Shown here one piece after another: positions 23,228-34,400 of a DNA stretch of 64,000 nt; position 1 is the first letter of the stretch, and each line of letters begins with the position of its first letter. The DNA is taken from NCBI GenBank assembly GCA_947471745.1, contig CANJKZ010000267.1, positions 1,939,001-2,003,000 of the forward strand. Reading direction: 5' to 3'. The notes under the pieces are model-generated. The model was not told the origin of the DNA. It saw nothing but the letters and a program-made list of their open reading frames with translations, and made no database searches. The DNA comes from Closterium sp. Naga37s-1 (taxonomy: Eukaryota > Streptophyta > Zygnematophyceae > Desmidiales > Closteriaceae). The position numbers were made by a program, and so were the translations under genes.

Positions 23228-24915
23228 ACATGGCCTCTAGCCGAAGCGCCTCAGGATGCACCGAGCGCAGTGCAATAGCAGGAAATCAGCCATGCGTACT
23301 CCTGTGCGCGGATGCCAGCAAAGTACCTATTACTGCAATACCACCGCTGGTACACTCTTCGTGAAGCGGAGGGGATGTAGGTTTTGGTCGATTCTAAGAT
23401 AAATAACTATCACCAGGCAATGTTATCAGGCCTCCTTGATCTCCTCTCCCGCTTCTATATCCGATCTTGGCGATCCGACAGGCACGACGCTCGCCCGCAT
23501 GGCCTCGCGCTGAAACGCCTCGAGATGCACCGAGCGCACGGTGCAATAGCGAGAAATCATCCACGCAATACACAGGTAATATCGTTGGTACACTTTCATG
23601 AGCTAGCAACGTGCTACGGTACCGGTAAGTTTACTATTGTAAATTCCAAGATAAATAACTGGTACAAGAAACTGCTAGGCCTCCTTGATTTCCTCTCCCG
23701 CTTCTATATCCGATCTCGGCGATCCGACGGGCACGACGCTCGCCCGCATGGCCTCGCGCTGAAACGCCTCGAGATGCACCGAGCGAACAGTGCAATAGCG
23801 GGAGATCATCCACGCGTATTGCCGCGTGCGCATGGCGGCGAGATAATACGCCTCCATGAGAAGAACGGTGAAGAGGCAGAGGAGCGAGGCGGAGAGGAAG
23901 AGAGCGGAATCGGCTACTGGGCAGGGGTCGGGGGTTTGGTTGGGGGAGAGGGAGGAGGAGGAGGGGGAGGAGGAGCGGAGGGCGTAGGTGCCGGGATGGG
24001 CGTTGTCTAAGGAGGAGACGGAGAGAGCGAGGATGGTGACACAGAGGAAGATCCTGCCATGGGGTGTATGCAAGGGTGATGGACAGAGAAGCTAAAAAAG
24101 GTTAACAGATTAGGAGGATGAGCAGAGGGAGTAGGTTCCTGAATGGGTGTTGTCTAGGGAGGAGACGGAGAGAGCGAGGATGGTAACACAGAGGAAGATC
24201 CTGCCATGGGGTGTATGCAAGGGTGATGAACAGAGAAGCGAAAAAGGTTAACAGATGAGGAGGATGAGCAGAGGGAGTAGGTGCCGGGATGGGCGTTGTC
24301 TAGGGAGGAAATGGAGAGAGCGAGGATGGTGACACAGAGGAAGATCCTGCCAGGGGTTGCATGTACAAGGGATGGACAGAGAAACAAAACTAGTTGAAGG
24401 AACGGAACTTGTGAAGGAGCAGAGGGCGTAGGTTCCGGGATGGATGTGTCTAGGGAGGATATGGAGAGAGCGAGGATGGTGACACAGAGGAAAATCCTGC
24501 GAGGGGGGTTGAAGGGGTGGACAGGGAGAGAGCAGTGTGTGAATTATGATAATCAGGGTGAACACGGGGAGGAGGAGCGGAGGGTAAAGGATGATACAGA
24601 AAGAGCGAGAATGCGAGGATGGCAACACAGAGGAAGATCCTGCCATGGGGGTTGAAGGGTGATGGACAGATGGACATTAGTGGGTGTAAAGTTATCTAAC
24701 AAGAAGAGGAGGAACAGAGGATGAAGGATGAGAATGAGAGAGCGAGGATGGTGAACACAGGAAGATCCTGCCAGGGGTAGTTTGTAAGGGTGAAGGTCCT
24801 TCATTCTCATCATCCTCGCTCTCTCATTCTCTGACCTTACAAACTACCCCTGGCGAGGATGGTGAACACAGGAAGATCCTGCCAGGGGTAGTATGTAAGG
24901 GTGAAGGTCAGAAAA
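23228..24915 (-). CDS. Unidentified membrane-protein exons in tandem arrays
   Basis: I do not recognise the family. The longest open exon region (24073-23675) encodes a hydrophobic segment RIFLCVTILALSVSSL, a low-complexity Ser/Pro stretch, a second hydrophobic segment (SALFLSASLLCLFTVLLMEA), then a basic tail, YAWMISRYCTVRSVHLEAFQ and REAMRASVVPVGSPRSDIEA. The RIFLCVTILALS exon with its CAG acceptor context recurs about seven times between 23990 and 24900. The ISRYCTVRSVHLEAFQ exon recurs near 23228-23400 and 23430-23580. Start and stop are unresolved. It could be the 3' part of the gene beginning at 47556, pushed apart by the two retroelements. Confidence 0.45.
24730..24853. repeat. Local inverted duplication
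   Basis: CCAGGGGTAGTTTGTAAG at 24771-24788 is repeated inverted at 24836-24853. The nearby GAGAATGAGAGAGCGAGGAT block (about 24730-24750) is likewise inverted at about 24810-24830. A piece of the exon array has been copied back in opposite orientation, as after template switching. Confidence 0.8.
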
Positions 24916-25027
24916 ACAGAATCAATCGTGGGAACTGAAGAGCTCGAGAGAAGAGCAGAGCGTGAAGGATGATAATGAGAGAACGAGGACGGTGAACCAG
25001 AGATTTTGCCACTAGGTTGAAGGGTGA

Positions 25028-25088
<61 letters not shown>
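25028..25088 (+). repeat. (GA)n microsatellite at the left edge of the LINE
   Basis: About 30 GA dinucleotides run directly into the AAAGGGGGACTTAGCC that begins the LINE 5' region. A matching (GA)n tract lies at the other end (about 37001-37034). Confidence 0.95.
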
Positions 25089-25093
<5 letters not shown>

Positions 25094-25342
25094 GGGACTT
25101 AGCCTCTTCCCTCCTAGCCTCTTCCCCTTCCCCCAGCTATATAATGGCCAGCCGGCACCTTCCCTAGCTCATTATTCATTTGGTGATTCCAAATTTTCCG
25201 GCGCTCGTTTCGAGAGAGCGAGAGAGAAAGGGGGACTTAGCCTCTTCCCTCCTAGCCTCTTCCCCTTCCCCCAGCTATATAATGGCCAGCCGGCACCTTC
25301 CCTAGCTCATTATTCATTTGGTGATTCCAAATTTTCCGGCGC
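25085..25342 (+). promoter_or_regulatory. Duplicated 138-bp LINE 5' unit with TATA-like box
   Basis: Two copies 138 bp apart start at about 25085 and 25223. Each holds a TATATAAT box (25138-25145 and 25276-25283) and ends CCAAATTTTCCGGCGCT. Tandem 5' monomers carrying promoters are known from several LINE families, so this is probably the element's promoter. Each unit also starts with GAGAGA-rich sequence. Confidence 0.7.
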
Positions 25343-25400
25343 TTCGCGCCGGCGGCCGAAGGCCGCCGGCGCTCGCGTGCGCGGCCTACGGCCGCGCATT
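25336..25400 (+). other. Cluster of three GC-rich hairpins before the LINE ORF
   Basis: Three back-to-back inverted repeats follow the second 5' unit: CCGGCGC-TTCG-CGCCGG-like, GGCGGCC-GAA-GGCCGCC and GCGCGGCC-TAC-GGCCGCGC. Several non-LTR elements carry HDV-like self-cleaving ribozymes in this position. I see stacked stems but cannot confirm that fold. Confidence 0.55.
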
Positions 25401-25475
25401 TTAGGAGGCAAGCTTAGTTAACGGGACAACTTTAGCAGACAGCATGGCGACAAACATCATCAACTAGCAGGCATC

Positions 25476-28400
25476 ATGGAGAAGGTCTACACAAGACAAA
25501 GGGGGGCACCTACATGCGGTCCGCCCCCAGAAACGAGAGCATTCCGCGCGTGGTCTGCCACAAGTGGCGGACCACTGACACGCAGGCGGTTAGAGCATCT
25601 CCGGGTGTGCCTTCAACCGACCCTGCAATGTGCCTCAGATCCAGGGCCGCGCGAGCCAGCAGGTTGGCCGCGTCTGCACCCGGGGAGGGCGCTGCCTGCA
25701 GTGGCGCCAAGAGGGATAGGATCTCATCCGCCGCCCCCAAGCACGCTGCTTGCGGTTTCTCAGCAAATGTGCTCGGGCGGGATATCGGCATCGACGCACG
25801 AGTCGACCGGAGAACACGCGCCAGTGCCTCTAGGCACTCCGACAGTATCCACAGCTGACGCAGGGTCGCCGTGGAACATGAATACTCCGCCTCCTCAAGG
25901 CGAGGACGAGGGTCACGATACGGACCCCTTGCTGGGCCTCCGCCAGCGCCAACAAAATCCGGGAGAACAGGCGGCTGCTGGACAGAGCGCTGCGGGGACA
26001 CCGCACGGTTGGCTACCTCGACAATGGCGGGAAGAGAACGAGGAGCGTCTGGCGGAACGGAGCGACAGGCTGTCGCCGCCTGCGACTCACGGAGAGCAGT
26101 TGCGAGCACGTCCGGAAGCCTCTCCAGGGCGCGCGCAAAGTCCGACGCAGACTGGCGACCCCCGCCCCCGCGTCCGCGGCCCCCGCGACTGCCACGCCGC
26201 CCACGACTATTCGACCACGAGCGGGCTGGAGATTGTGGCCGGGACGTGCTGCGCGGGCGGAGCGCAGGGGATCGCTCACGACGCGATGGAGAATGGCGCC
26301 GCTGGCGCTTCACCGGCGATTCGCGCGGAGAACGGCGAGCAGGAGAGCGACGCCCTGAGGATCGGCGCGCGGGTGAATGACAGCGAGGCGAATGGCGAGA
26401 TGGGGAACGGTGACTTGGCGAACGACGCCCAGGGGAACGGCTGCGGCTCCCCTGACGACGAGGGGAGCGACGCTCGCGGCGATCTTCACGCCGCCCCTCG
26501 CAGCGTTCGTCACGAGGCTCAGGCGTCCGACGACGCGGAGAACGCCCCCGGTGCGGCTCCGCCAAGGCGCCAGAACGCACAGCGGACTCCGCGCGGGTTG
26601 CCACTCTCGGAGGCGAATCAGCGACGCGCGGCCCGGGAGGACGGCGCTGGTCCTCAAATCGGCGCCGGATTTGGTCCGCAGCAGCGGGAGGACGAGCAGG
26701 AACGCTCACCGCCGGGCGTGGCGGAAGCACAGGTGCACTCTCCGCGGTACACTCGCGGTCGTGGGCGGATGGAAGCGCCATCTGCGCAAGCACAAGGCGC
26801 AATTCCAACACAAGGGGAGCCTACAACCCCGACTTTCCCCACGCAACAGGCGGCGCTAGCAGCAGGGACCCCGCAGAGCGGACGGGGAAGCGCGCGGGGG
26901 AGAGGATCGCGACGAGGAGCGCGCGGAGGACAGAGGAGCGCAGGTCAAGCGGCGAGGGGGCGCGGGCGCCAACCACCGAGCCCAATCTGGCTAGGGGAGC
27001 CGGCGGAACGAATCACGCGGCAGTCGTTCGCTAGGCGCGGGGCGAGAGGTGGTGCACCAGCGCAAGCAGGGAGGAACGTCGATATCATCAGAGAGGCGAG
27101 AGACGAGGACTATATACCGTCAGATCTGAGGCAACCAGAAAATCCCGACTCACCTCGCGCGGAATCAGGAGAGGAGGTGGCGCAGCAACAGGAGAGAGGA
27201 ACCAACCGCAGACAGCAGCGCAGAGCCCAGCCCCCACCGGACCAAGCCCTATCTGCGTCCCAGCTGGCCTCGCGGGAGGATCTTTTCCAGATCGCGATGA
27301 CCTGGGACCTTACGCTCCTAACATCCATCACCCACCAACCAATCGTCCGCCGACTGCCGCCGCAGATCCTCAGCGACTACTCCACCTGTATGCTGGCTGC
27401 CTTACTACGGATCTCAAAGCTGCCTAATTGCGCGGGAGCGTGGCGGGTCCTCATGTTCCTGCCACGTCTCACGCTAAGACTTAGCCGGAGATCCAGCTCT
27501 AGGTGGAAACTGCTGCGGGCACAGATGCATCTATTCCGATGTGGACACTGGACCCAGCTGTACACCGAATACTTGGGGTCAATGCACCTGGCCGAACCAC
27601 CTCAGCACCAACGTGACCCGCTGGGAATCTGCTCACGTGCGGAGGGGTTGGTGAAAAGGGGTAACCTGCGAAAGGCGTTAGCGGCCCTTCTACCCTTGCC
27701 ATCAGCACCGGCGACATTCGCGACACTGCAGCAGCTGGAATCGAAACACCCCCAACCCCAAAATGACCTGCCCGACTGGGTCCACTCCTACACGACACCC
27801 ACACAATTTTCAACCACCCTGGAAAGCTTTTCGGACGTCCTCGGGGAATGCCCCAGGGCAATTGGGGCTGGCCCATCGGGGTCAACCTTGGAACACTACC
27901 GCGATCCAGCGCTAAGTAACATCGAGGTACTAGGGCACCTCCACTCCGCCGTTAAACACCTTCTCTCGACAAACCTTTCCACCGAGGTTGCAGCCCTACT
28001 CGCCCCGTCCCGCCTTATAGCCTTCGCCAAACCAGGGGGGGGGTACGCCCAATCGCGATTGGAGAAACATTGCTTAGGCTGGCGGCGAAAGTGGCACTCT
28101 CAGACCTGCAAGGAGAAACGCGAAAATTTTTCCTACCTCAGCAATTTGGCGTGGCAGTCCCGGGAGGTGCTGAGTTCGTCATCCATGCAGTCAGAGACCT
28201 CACCACCGTGCAGCCCTCCAGCCTAGTCCTCCAACTCGACATTGAGAACGCGTTCAACTCAGTCGAGAGGAGCGCGTTCTTCAACGCACTTATCGGCTCC
28301 CCGCTAGCCCCCCTCATCCCCTTCACACGCTCTTTCTACGCATGAGCATGAGCGCTGCTGCTGGACCCATGCTTCAATTCCACGCTTCAATTCCATGCTT

Positions 28401-31400
28401 CAATTCCACGCTTCAATTCCACGCTTCAATTCCACGCTTCAATTCCATGCTTCAATTCCATGCTTCAATTCCATGCTTCAATTCCATGCTTCAATTCCAC
28501 GCTTCAATTCCATGCTTCAATTCCATGCTTCAATTCCATGCTTCAATTCCATGCTTCAATTCCATGCTTCAATTCCATGCTTCAATTCCATGCTTCAATT
28601 CCACGCTTCAATTCCACGCTTCAATTCCATGCTTCAATTCCATGCTTCAATTCCATGCTTCAATTCCATGCTTCAATTCCACGCTTCAATTCCATGCTTC
28701 AATTCCATGCTTCAATTCCATGCTTCAATTCCATGCTTCAATTCCATGCTTCAATTCCATGCTTCAATTCCACGCTTCAATTCCATGCTTCAATTCCATG
28801 CTTCAATTCCATGCTTCAATTCCATGCTTCAATTCCATGCTTCAATTCCATGCTTCAATTCCATGCTTCAATTCCATGCTTCAATTCCATGCTTCAATTC
28901 CATGCTTCAATTCCACGCTTCAATTCCACGCTTCAATTCCATGCTTCAATTCCATGCTTCAATTCCATGCTTCAATTCCATGCTTCAATTCCATGCTTCA
29001 ATTCCATGCTTCAATTCCATGCTTCAATTCCATGCTTCAATTCCATGCTTCAATTCCATGCTTCAATTCCACGCTTCAATTCCACGCTTCAATTCCATGC
29101 TTCAATTCCATGCTTCAATTCCATGCTTCAATTCCATGCTTCAATTCCATGCTTCAATTCCACGCTTCAATTCCACGCTTCAATTCCATTTCAATTCCAT
29201 GCTTCAATTCCATGCTTCAATTCCATGCTTCAATTCCATGCTTCAATTCCATGCTTCAATTCCATGCTTCAATTCCATGCTTCAATTCCATGCTTCAATT
29301 CCACGCTTCAATTCCATGCTTCAATTCCATGCTTCAATTCCATGCTTCAATTCCATGCTTCAATTCCATGCTTCAATTCCATGCTTCAATTCCATGCTTC
29401 AATTCCACGCTTCAATTCCACGCTTCAATTCCATGCTTCAATTCCATGCTTCAATTCCATGCTTCAATTCCATGCTTCAATTCCACGCTTCAATTCCATG
29501 CTTCAATTCCATGCTTCAATTCCATGCTTCAATTCCATGCTTCAATTCCACGCTTCAATTCCATGCTTCAATTCCATGCTTCAATTCCATGCTTCAATTC
29601 CATGCTTCAATTCCATGCTTCAATTCCATGCTTCAATTCCACGCTTCAATTCCATGCTTCAATTCCATGCTTCAATTCCATGCTTCAATTCCATGCTTCA
29701 ATTCCATGCTTCAATTCCATGCTTCAATTCCATGCTTCAATTCCATGCTTCAATTCCATGCTTCAATTCCACGCTTCAATTCCACGCTTCAATTCCATGC
29801 TTCAATTCCATGCTTCAATTCCATGCTTCAATTCCATGCTTCAATTCCATGCTTCAATTCCATGCTTCAATTCCATGCTTCAATTCCATGCTTCAATTCC
29901 ATGCTTCAATTCCATGCTTCAATTCCACGCTTCAATTCCACGCTTCAATTCCATGCTTCAATTCCATGCTTCAATTCCATGCTTCAATTCCATGCTTCAA
30001 TTCCATGCTTCAATTCCACGCTTCAATTCCATGCTTCAATTCCATGCTTCAATTCCATGCTTCAATTCCATGCTTCAATTCCATGCTTCAATTCCATGCT
30101 TCAATTCCACGCTTCAATTCCACGCTTCAATTCCATGCTTCAATTCCATGCTTCAATTCCATGCTTCAATTCCATGCTTCAATTCCATGCTTCAATTCCA
30201 TGCTCAATTCACGCTTCAATTCCATGCTTCAATTCCATGCTTCAATTCCATGCTTCAATTCCATGCTTCAATTCCATGCTTCAATTCCATGCTTCAATTC
30301 CATGCTTCAATTCCATGCTTCAATTCCATGCTTCAATTCCATGCTTCAATTCCACGCTTCAATTCCATGCTTCAATTCCATGCTTCAATTCCATGCTTCA
30401 ATTCCATGCTTCAATTCCATGCTTCAATTCCACGCTTCAATTCCACGCTTCAATTCCACGCTTCAATTCCATGCTTCAATTCCATGCTTCAATTCCATGC
30501 TTCAATTCCATGCTTCAATTCCACGCTTCAATTCCATGCTTCAATTCCATGCTTCAATTCCATGCTTCAATTCCATGCTTCAATTCCACGCTTCAATTCC
30601 ATGCTTCAATTCCATGCTTCAATTCCATGCTTCAATTCCACGCTTCAATTCCACGCTTCAATTCCATGCTTCAATTCCATGCTTCAATTCCATGCTTCAA
30701 TTCCATGCTTCAATTCCATGCTTCAATTCCACGCTTCAATTCCATGCTTCAATTCCATGCTTCAATTCCATGCTTCAATTCCATGCTTCAATTCCATGCT
30801 TCAATTCCATGCTTCAATTCCATGCTTCAATTCCATGCTTCAATTCCATGCTTCAATTCCATGCTTCAATTCCATGCTTCAATTCCATGCTTCAATTCCA
30901 TGCTTCAATTCCATGCTTCAATTCCATGCTTCAATTCCATGCTTCAATTCCATGCTTCAATTCCATGCTTCAATTCCACGCTTCAATTCCACGCTTCAAT
31001 TCCACGCTTCAATTCCATGCTTCAATTCCATGCTTCAATTCCATGCTTCAATTCCATGCTTCAATTCCATGCTTCAATTCCATGCTTCAATTCCATGCTT
31101 CAATTCCATGCTTCAATTCCACGCTTCAATTCCACGCTTCAATTCCATCGCTTCAATTCCATGCTTCAATTCCATGCTTCAATTCCATGCTTCAATTCCA
31201 TGCTTCAATTCCATTCAATTCCATGCTTCAATTCCATGCTTCAATTCCATGCTTCAATTCCATGCTTCAATTCCATGCTTCAATTCCATGCTTCAATTCC
31301 ATGCTTCAATTCCATGCTTCAATTCCATGCTTCAATTCCATGCTTCAATTCCATGCTTCAATTCCATGCTTCAATTCCATGCTTCAATTCCATGCTTCAA

Positions 31401-34400
31401 TTCCATGCTTCAATTCCATGCTTCAATTCCATGCTTCAATTCCATGCTTCAATTCCATGCTTCAATTCCATGCTTCAATTCCATGCTTCAATTCCATGCT
31501 TCAATTCCATGCTTCAATTCCATGCTTCAATTCCATGCTTCAATTCCATGCTTCAATTCCATGCTTCAATTCCATGCTTCAATTCCATGCTTCAATTCCA
31601 TGCTTCAATTCCATGCTTCAATTCCATGCTTCAATTCCATGCTTCAATTCCATGCTTCAATTCCACTGCTTCAATTCCATGCTTCAATTCCATGCTTCAA
31701 TTCCATTCAATTCCATGCTTCAATTCCATGCTTCAATTCCATGCTTCAATTCCATGCTTCAATTCCATGCTTCAATTCCATGCTTCAATTCCATGCTTCA
31801 ATTCCATGCTTCAATTCCATGCTTCAATTCCATGCTTCAATTCCATGCTTCAATTCCATGCTTCAATTCCATGCTTCAATTCCATGCTTCAATTCCATGC
31901 TTCAATTCCATGCTTCAATTCCATGCTTCAATTCCATGCTTCAATTCCACGCTTCAATTCCACGCTTCAATTCCACGCTTCAATTCCATGCTTCAATTCC
32001 ATGCTTCAATTCCACGCTTCAATTCCACGCTTCAATTCCACGCTTCAATTCCATGCTTCAATTCCATGCTTCAATTCCATGCTTCAATTCCATGCTTCAA
32101 TTCCATGCTTCAATTCCATGCTTCAATTCCATGCTTCAATTCCACGCTTCAATTCCACGCTTCAATTCCACGCTTCAATTCCACGCTTCAATTCCATGCA
32201 ATTCCACGCTTCAATTCCATGCTTCAATTCCATGCTTCAATTCCATGCTTCAATTCCATGCTTCAATTCCATGCTTCAATTCCATGCTTCAATTCCATGC
32301 TTCAATTCCATGCTTCAATTCCACGCTTCAATTCCACGCTTCAATTCCATGCTTCAATTCCATGCTTCAATTCCATGCTTCAATTCCATGCTTCAATTCC
32401 ATGCTTCAATTCCATGCTTCAATTCCATGCTTCAATTCCATGCTTCAATTCCATGCTTCAATTCCATGCTTCAATTCCATGCTTCAATTCCATGCTTCAA
32501 TTCCATGCTTCAATTCCATGCTTCAATTCCATGCTTCAATTCCACGCTTCAATTCCACGCTTCAATTCCATGCTTCAATTCCATGCTTCAATTCCATGCT
32601 TCAATTCCATGCTTCAATTCCATGCTTCAATTCCATGCTTCAATTCCATGCTTCAATTCCATGCTTCAATTCCATGCTTCAATTCCATGCTTCAATTCCA
32701 TGCTTCAATTCCATGCTTCAATTCCATGCTTCAATTCCACGCTTCAATTCCACGCTTCAATTCCATGCTTCAATTCCATGCTTCAATTCCATGCTTCAAT
32801 TCCATGCTTCAATTCCATGCTTCAATTCCATGCTTCAATTCCATGCTTCAATTCCATGCTTCAATTCCATGCTTCAATTCCATGCTTCAATTCCATGCTT
32901 CAATTCCATGCTTCAATTCCATGCTTCAATTCCATGCTTCAATTCCATGCTTCAATTCCATGCTTCAATTCCATGCTTCAATTCCATGCTTCAATTCCAT
33001 GCTTCAATTCCATGCTTCAATTCCATGCTTCAATTCCACGCTTCAATTCCACGCTTCAATTCCACGCTTCAATTCCATGCTTCAATTCCATGCTTCAATT
33101 CCATGCTTCAATTCCATGCTTCAATTCCATGCTTCAATTCCACGCTTCAATTCCACGCTTCAATTCCACGCTTCAATTCCACGCTTCAATTCCACGCTTC
33201 AATTCCACGCTTCAATTCCACGCTTCAATTCCATGCTTCAATTCCATGCTTCAATTCCATGCTTCAATTCCATGCTTCAATTCCATGCTTCAATTCCATG
33301 CTTCAATTCCACGCTTCAATTCCACGCTTCAATTCCACGCTTCAATTCCACGCTTCAATTCCACGCTTCAATTCCACGCTTCAATTCCATGCTTCAATTC
33401 CATGCTTCAATTCCATGCTTCAATTCCATGCTTCAATTCCATGCTTCAATTCCATGCTTCAATTCCATGCTTCAATTCCATGCTTCAATTCCATGCTTCA
33501 ATTCCATGCTTCAATTCCATGCTTCAATTCCATGCTTCAATTCCATGCTTCAATTCCACGCTTCAATTCCACGCTTCAATTCCACGCTTCAATTCCATGC
33601 TTCAATTCCATGCTTCAATTCCATGCTTCAATTCCACGCTTCAATTCCACGCTTCAATTCCATGCTTCAATTCCACGCTTCAATTCCACGCTTCAATTCC
33701 ACGCTTCAATTCCACGCTTCAATTCCATGCTTCAATTCCATGCTTCAATTCCATGCTTCAATTCCATGCTTCAATTCCATGCTTCAATTCCATGCTTCAA
33801 TTCCATGCTTCAATTCCATGCTTCAATTCCATGCTTCAATTCCATGCTTCAATTCCATGCTTCAATTCCATGCTTCAATTCCATGCTTCAATTCCATGCT
33901 TCAATTCCATGCTTCAATTCCATGCTTCAATTCCACGCTTCAATTCCACGCTTCAATTCCACGCTTCAATTCCACGCTTCAATTCCATGCTTCAATTCCA
34001 TGCTTCAATTCCACGCTTCAATTCCACGCTTCAATTCCACGCTTCAATTCCACGCTTCAATTCCACGCTTCAATTCCATGCTTCAATTCCATGCTTCAAT
34101 TCCATGCTTCAATTCCATGCTTCAATTCCACGCTTCAATTCCACGCTTCAATTCCACGCTTCAATTCCATGCTTCAATTCCATGCTTCAATTCCATGCTT
34201 CAATTCCATGCTTCAATTCCATGCTTCAATTCCACGCTTCAATTCCACGCTTCAATTCCATGCTTCAATTCCATGCTTCAATTCCATGCTTCAATTCCAT
34301 GCTTCAATTCCATGCTTCAATTCCATGCTTCAATTCCATGCTTCAATTCCATGCTTCAATTCCATGCTTCAATTCCATGCTTCAATTCCATGCTTCAATT

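Noticed and set aside
25510..26811. 433-codon Arg-rich frame on the minus strand
   Set aside because: It is the antisense of the GC-rich N-terminal part of the LINE ORF and has no recognisable domain.
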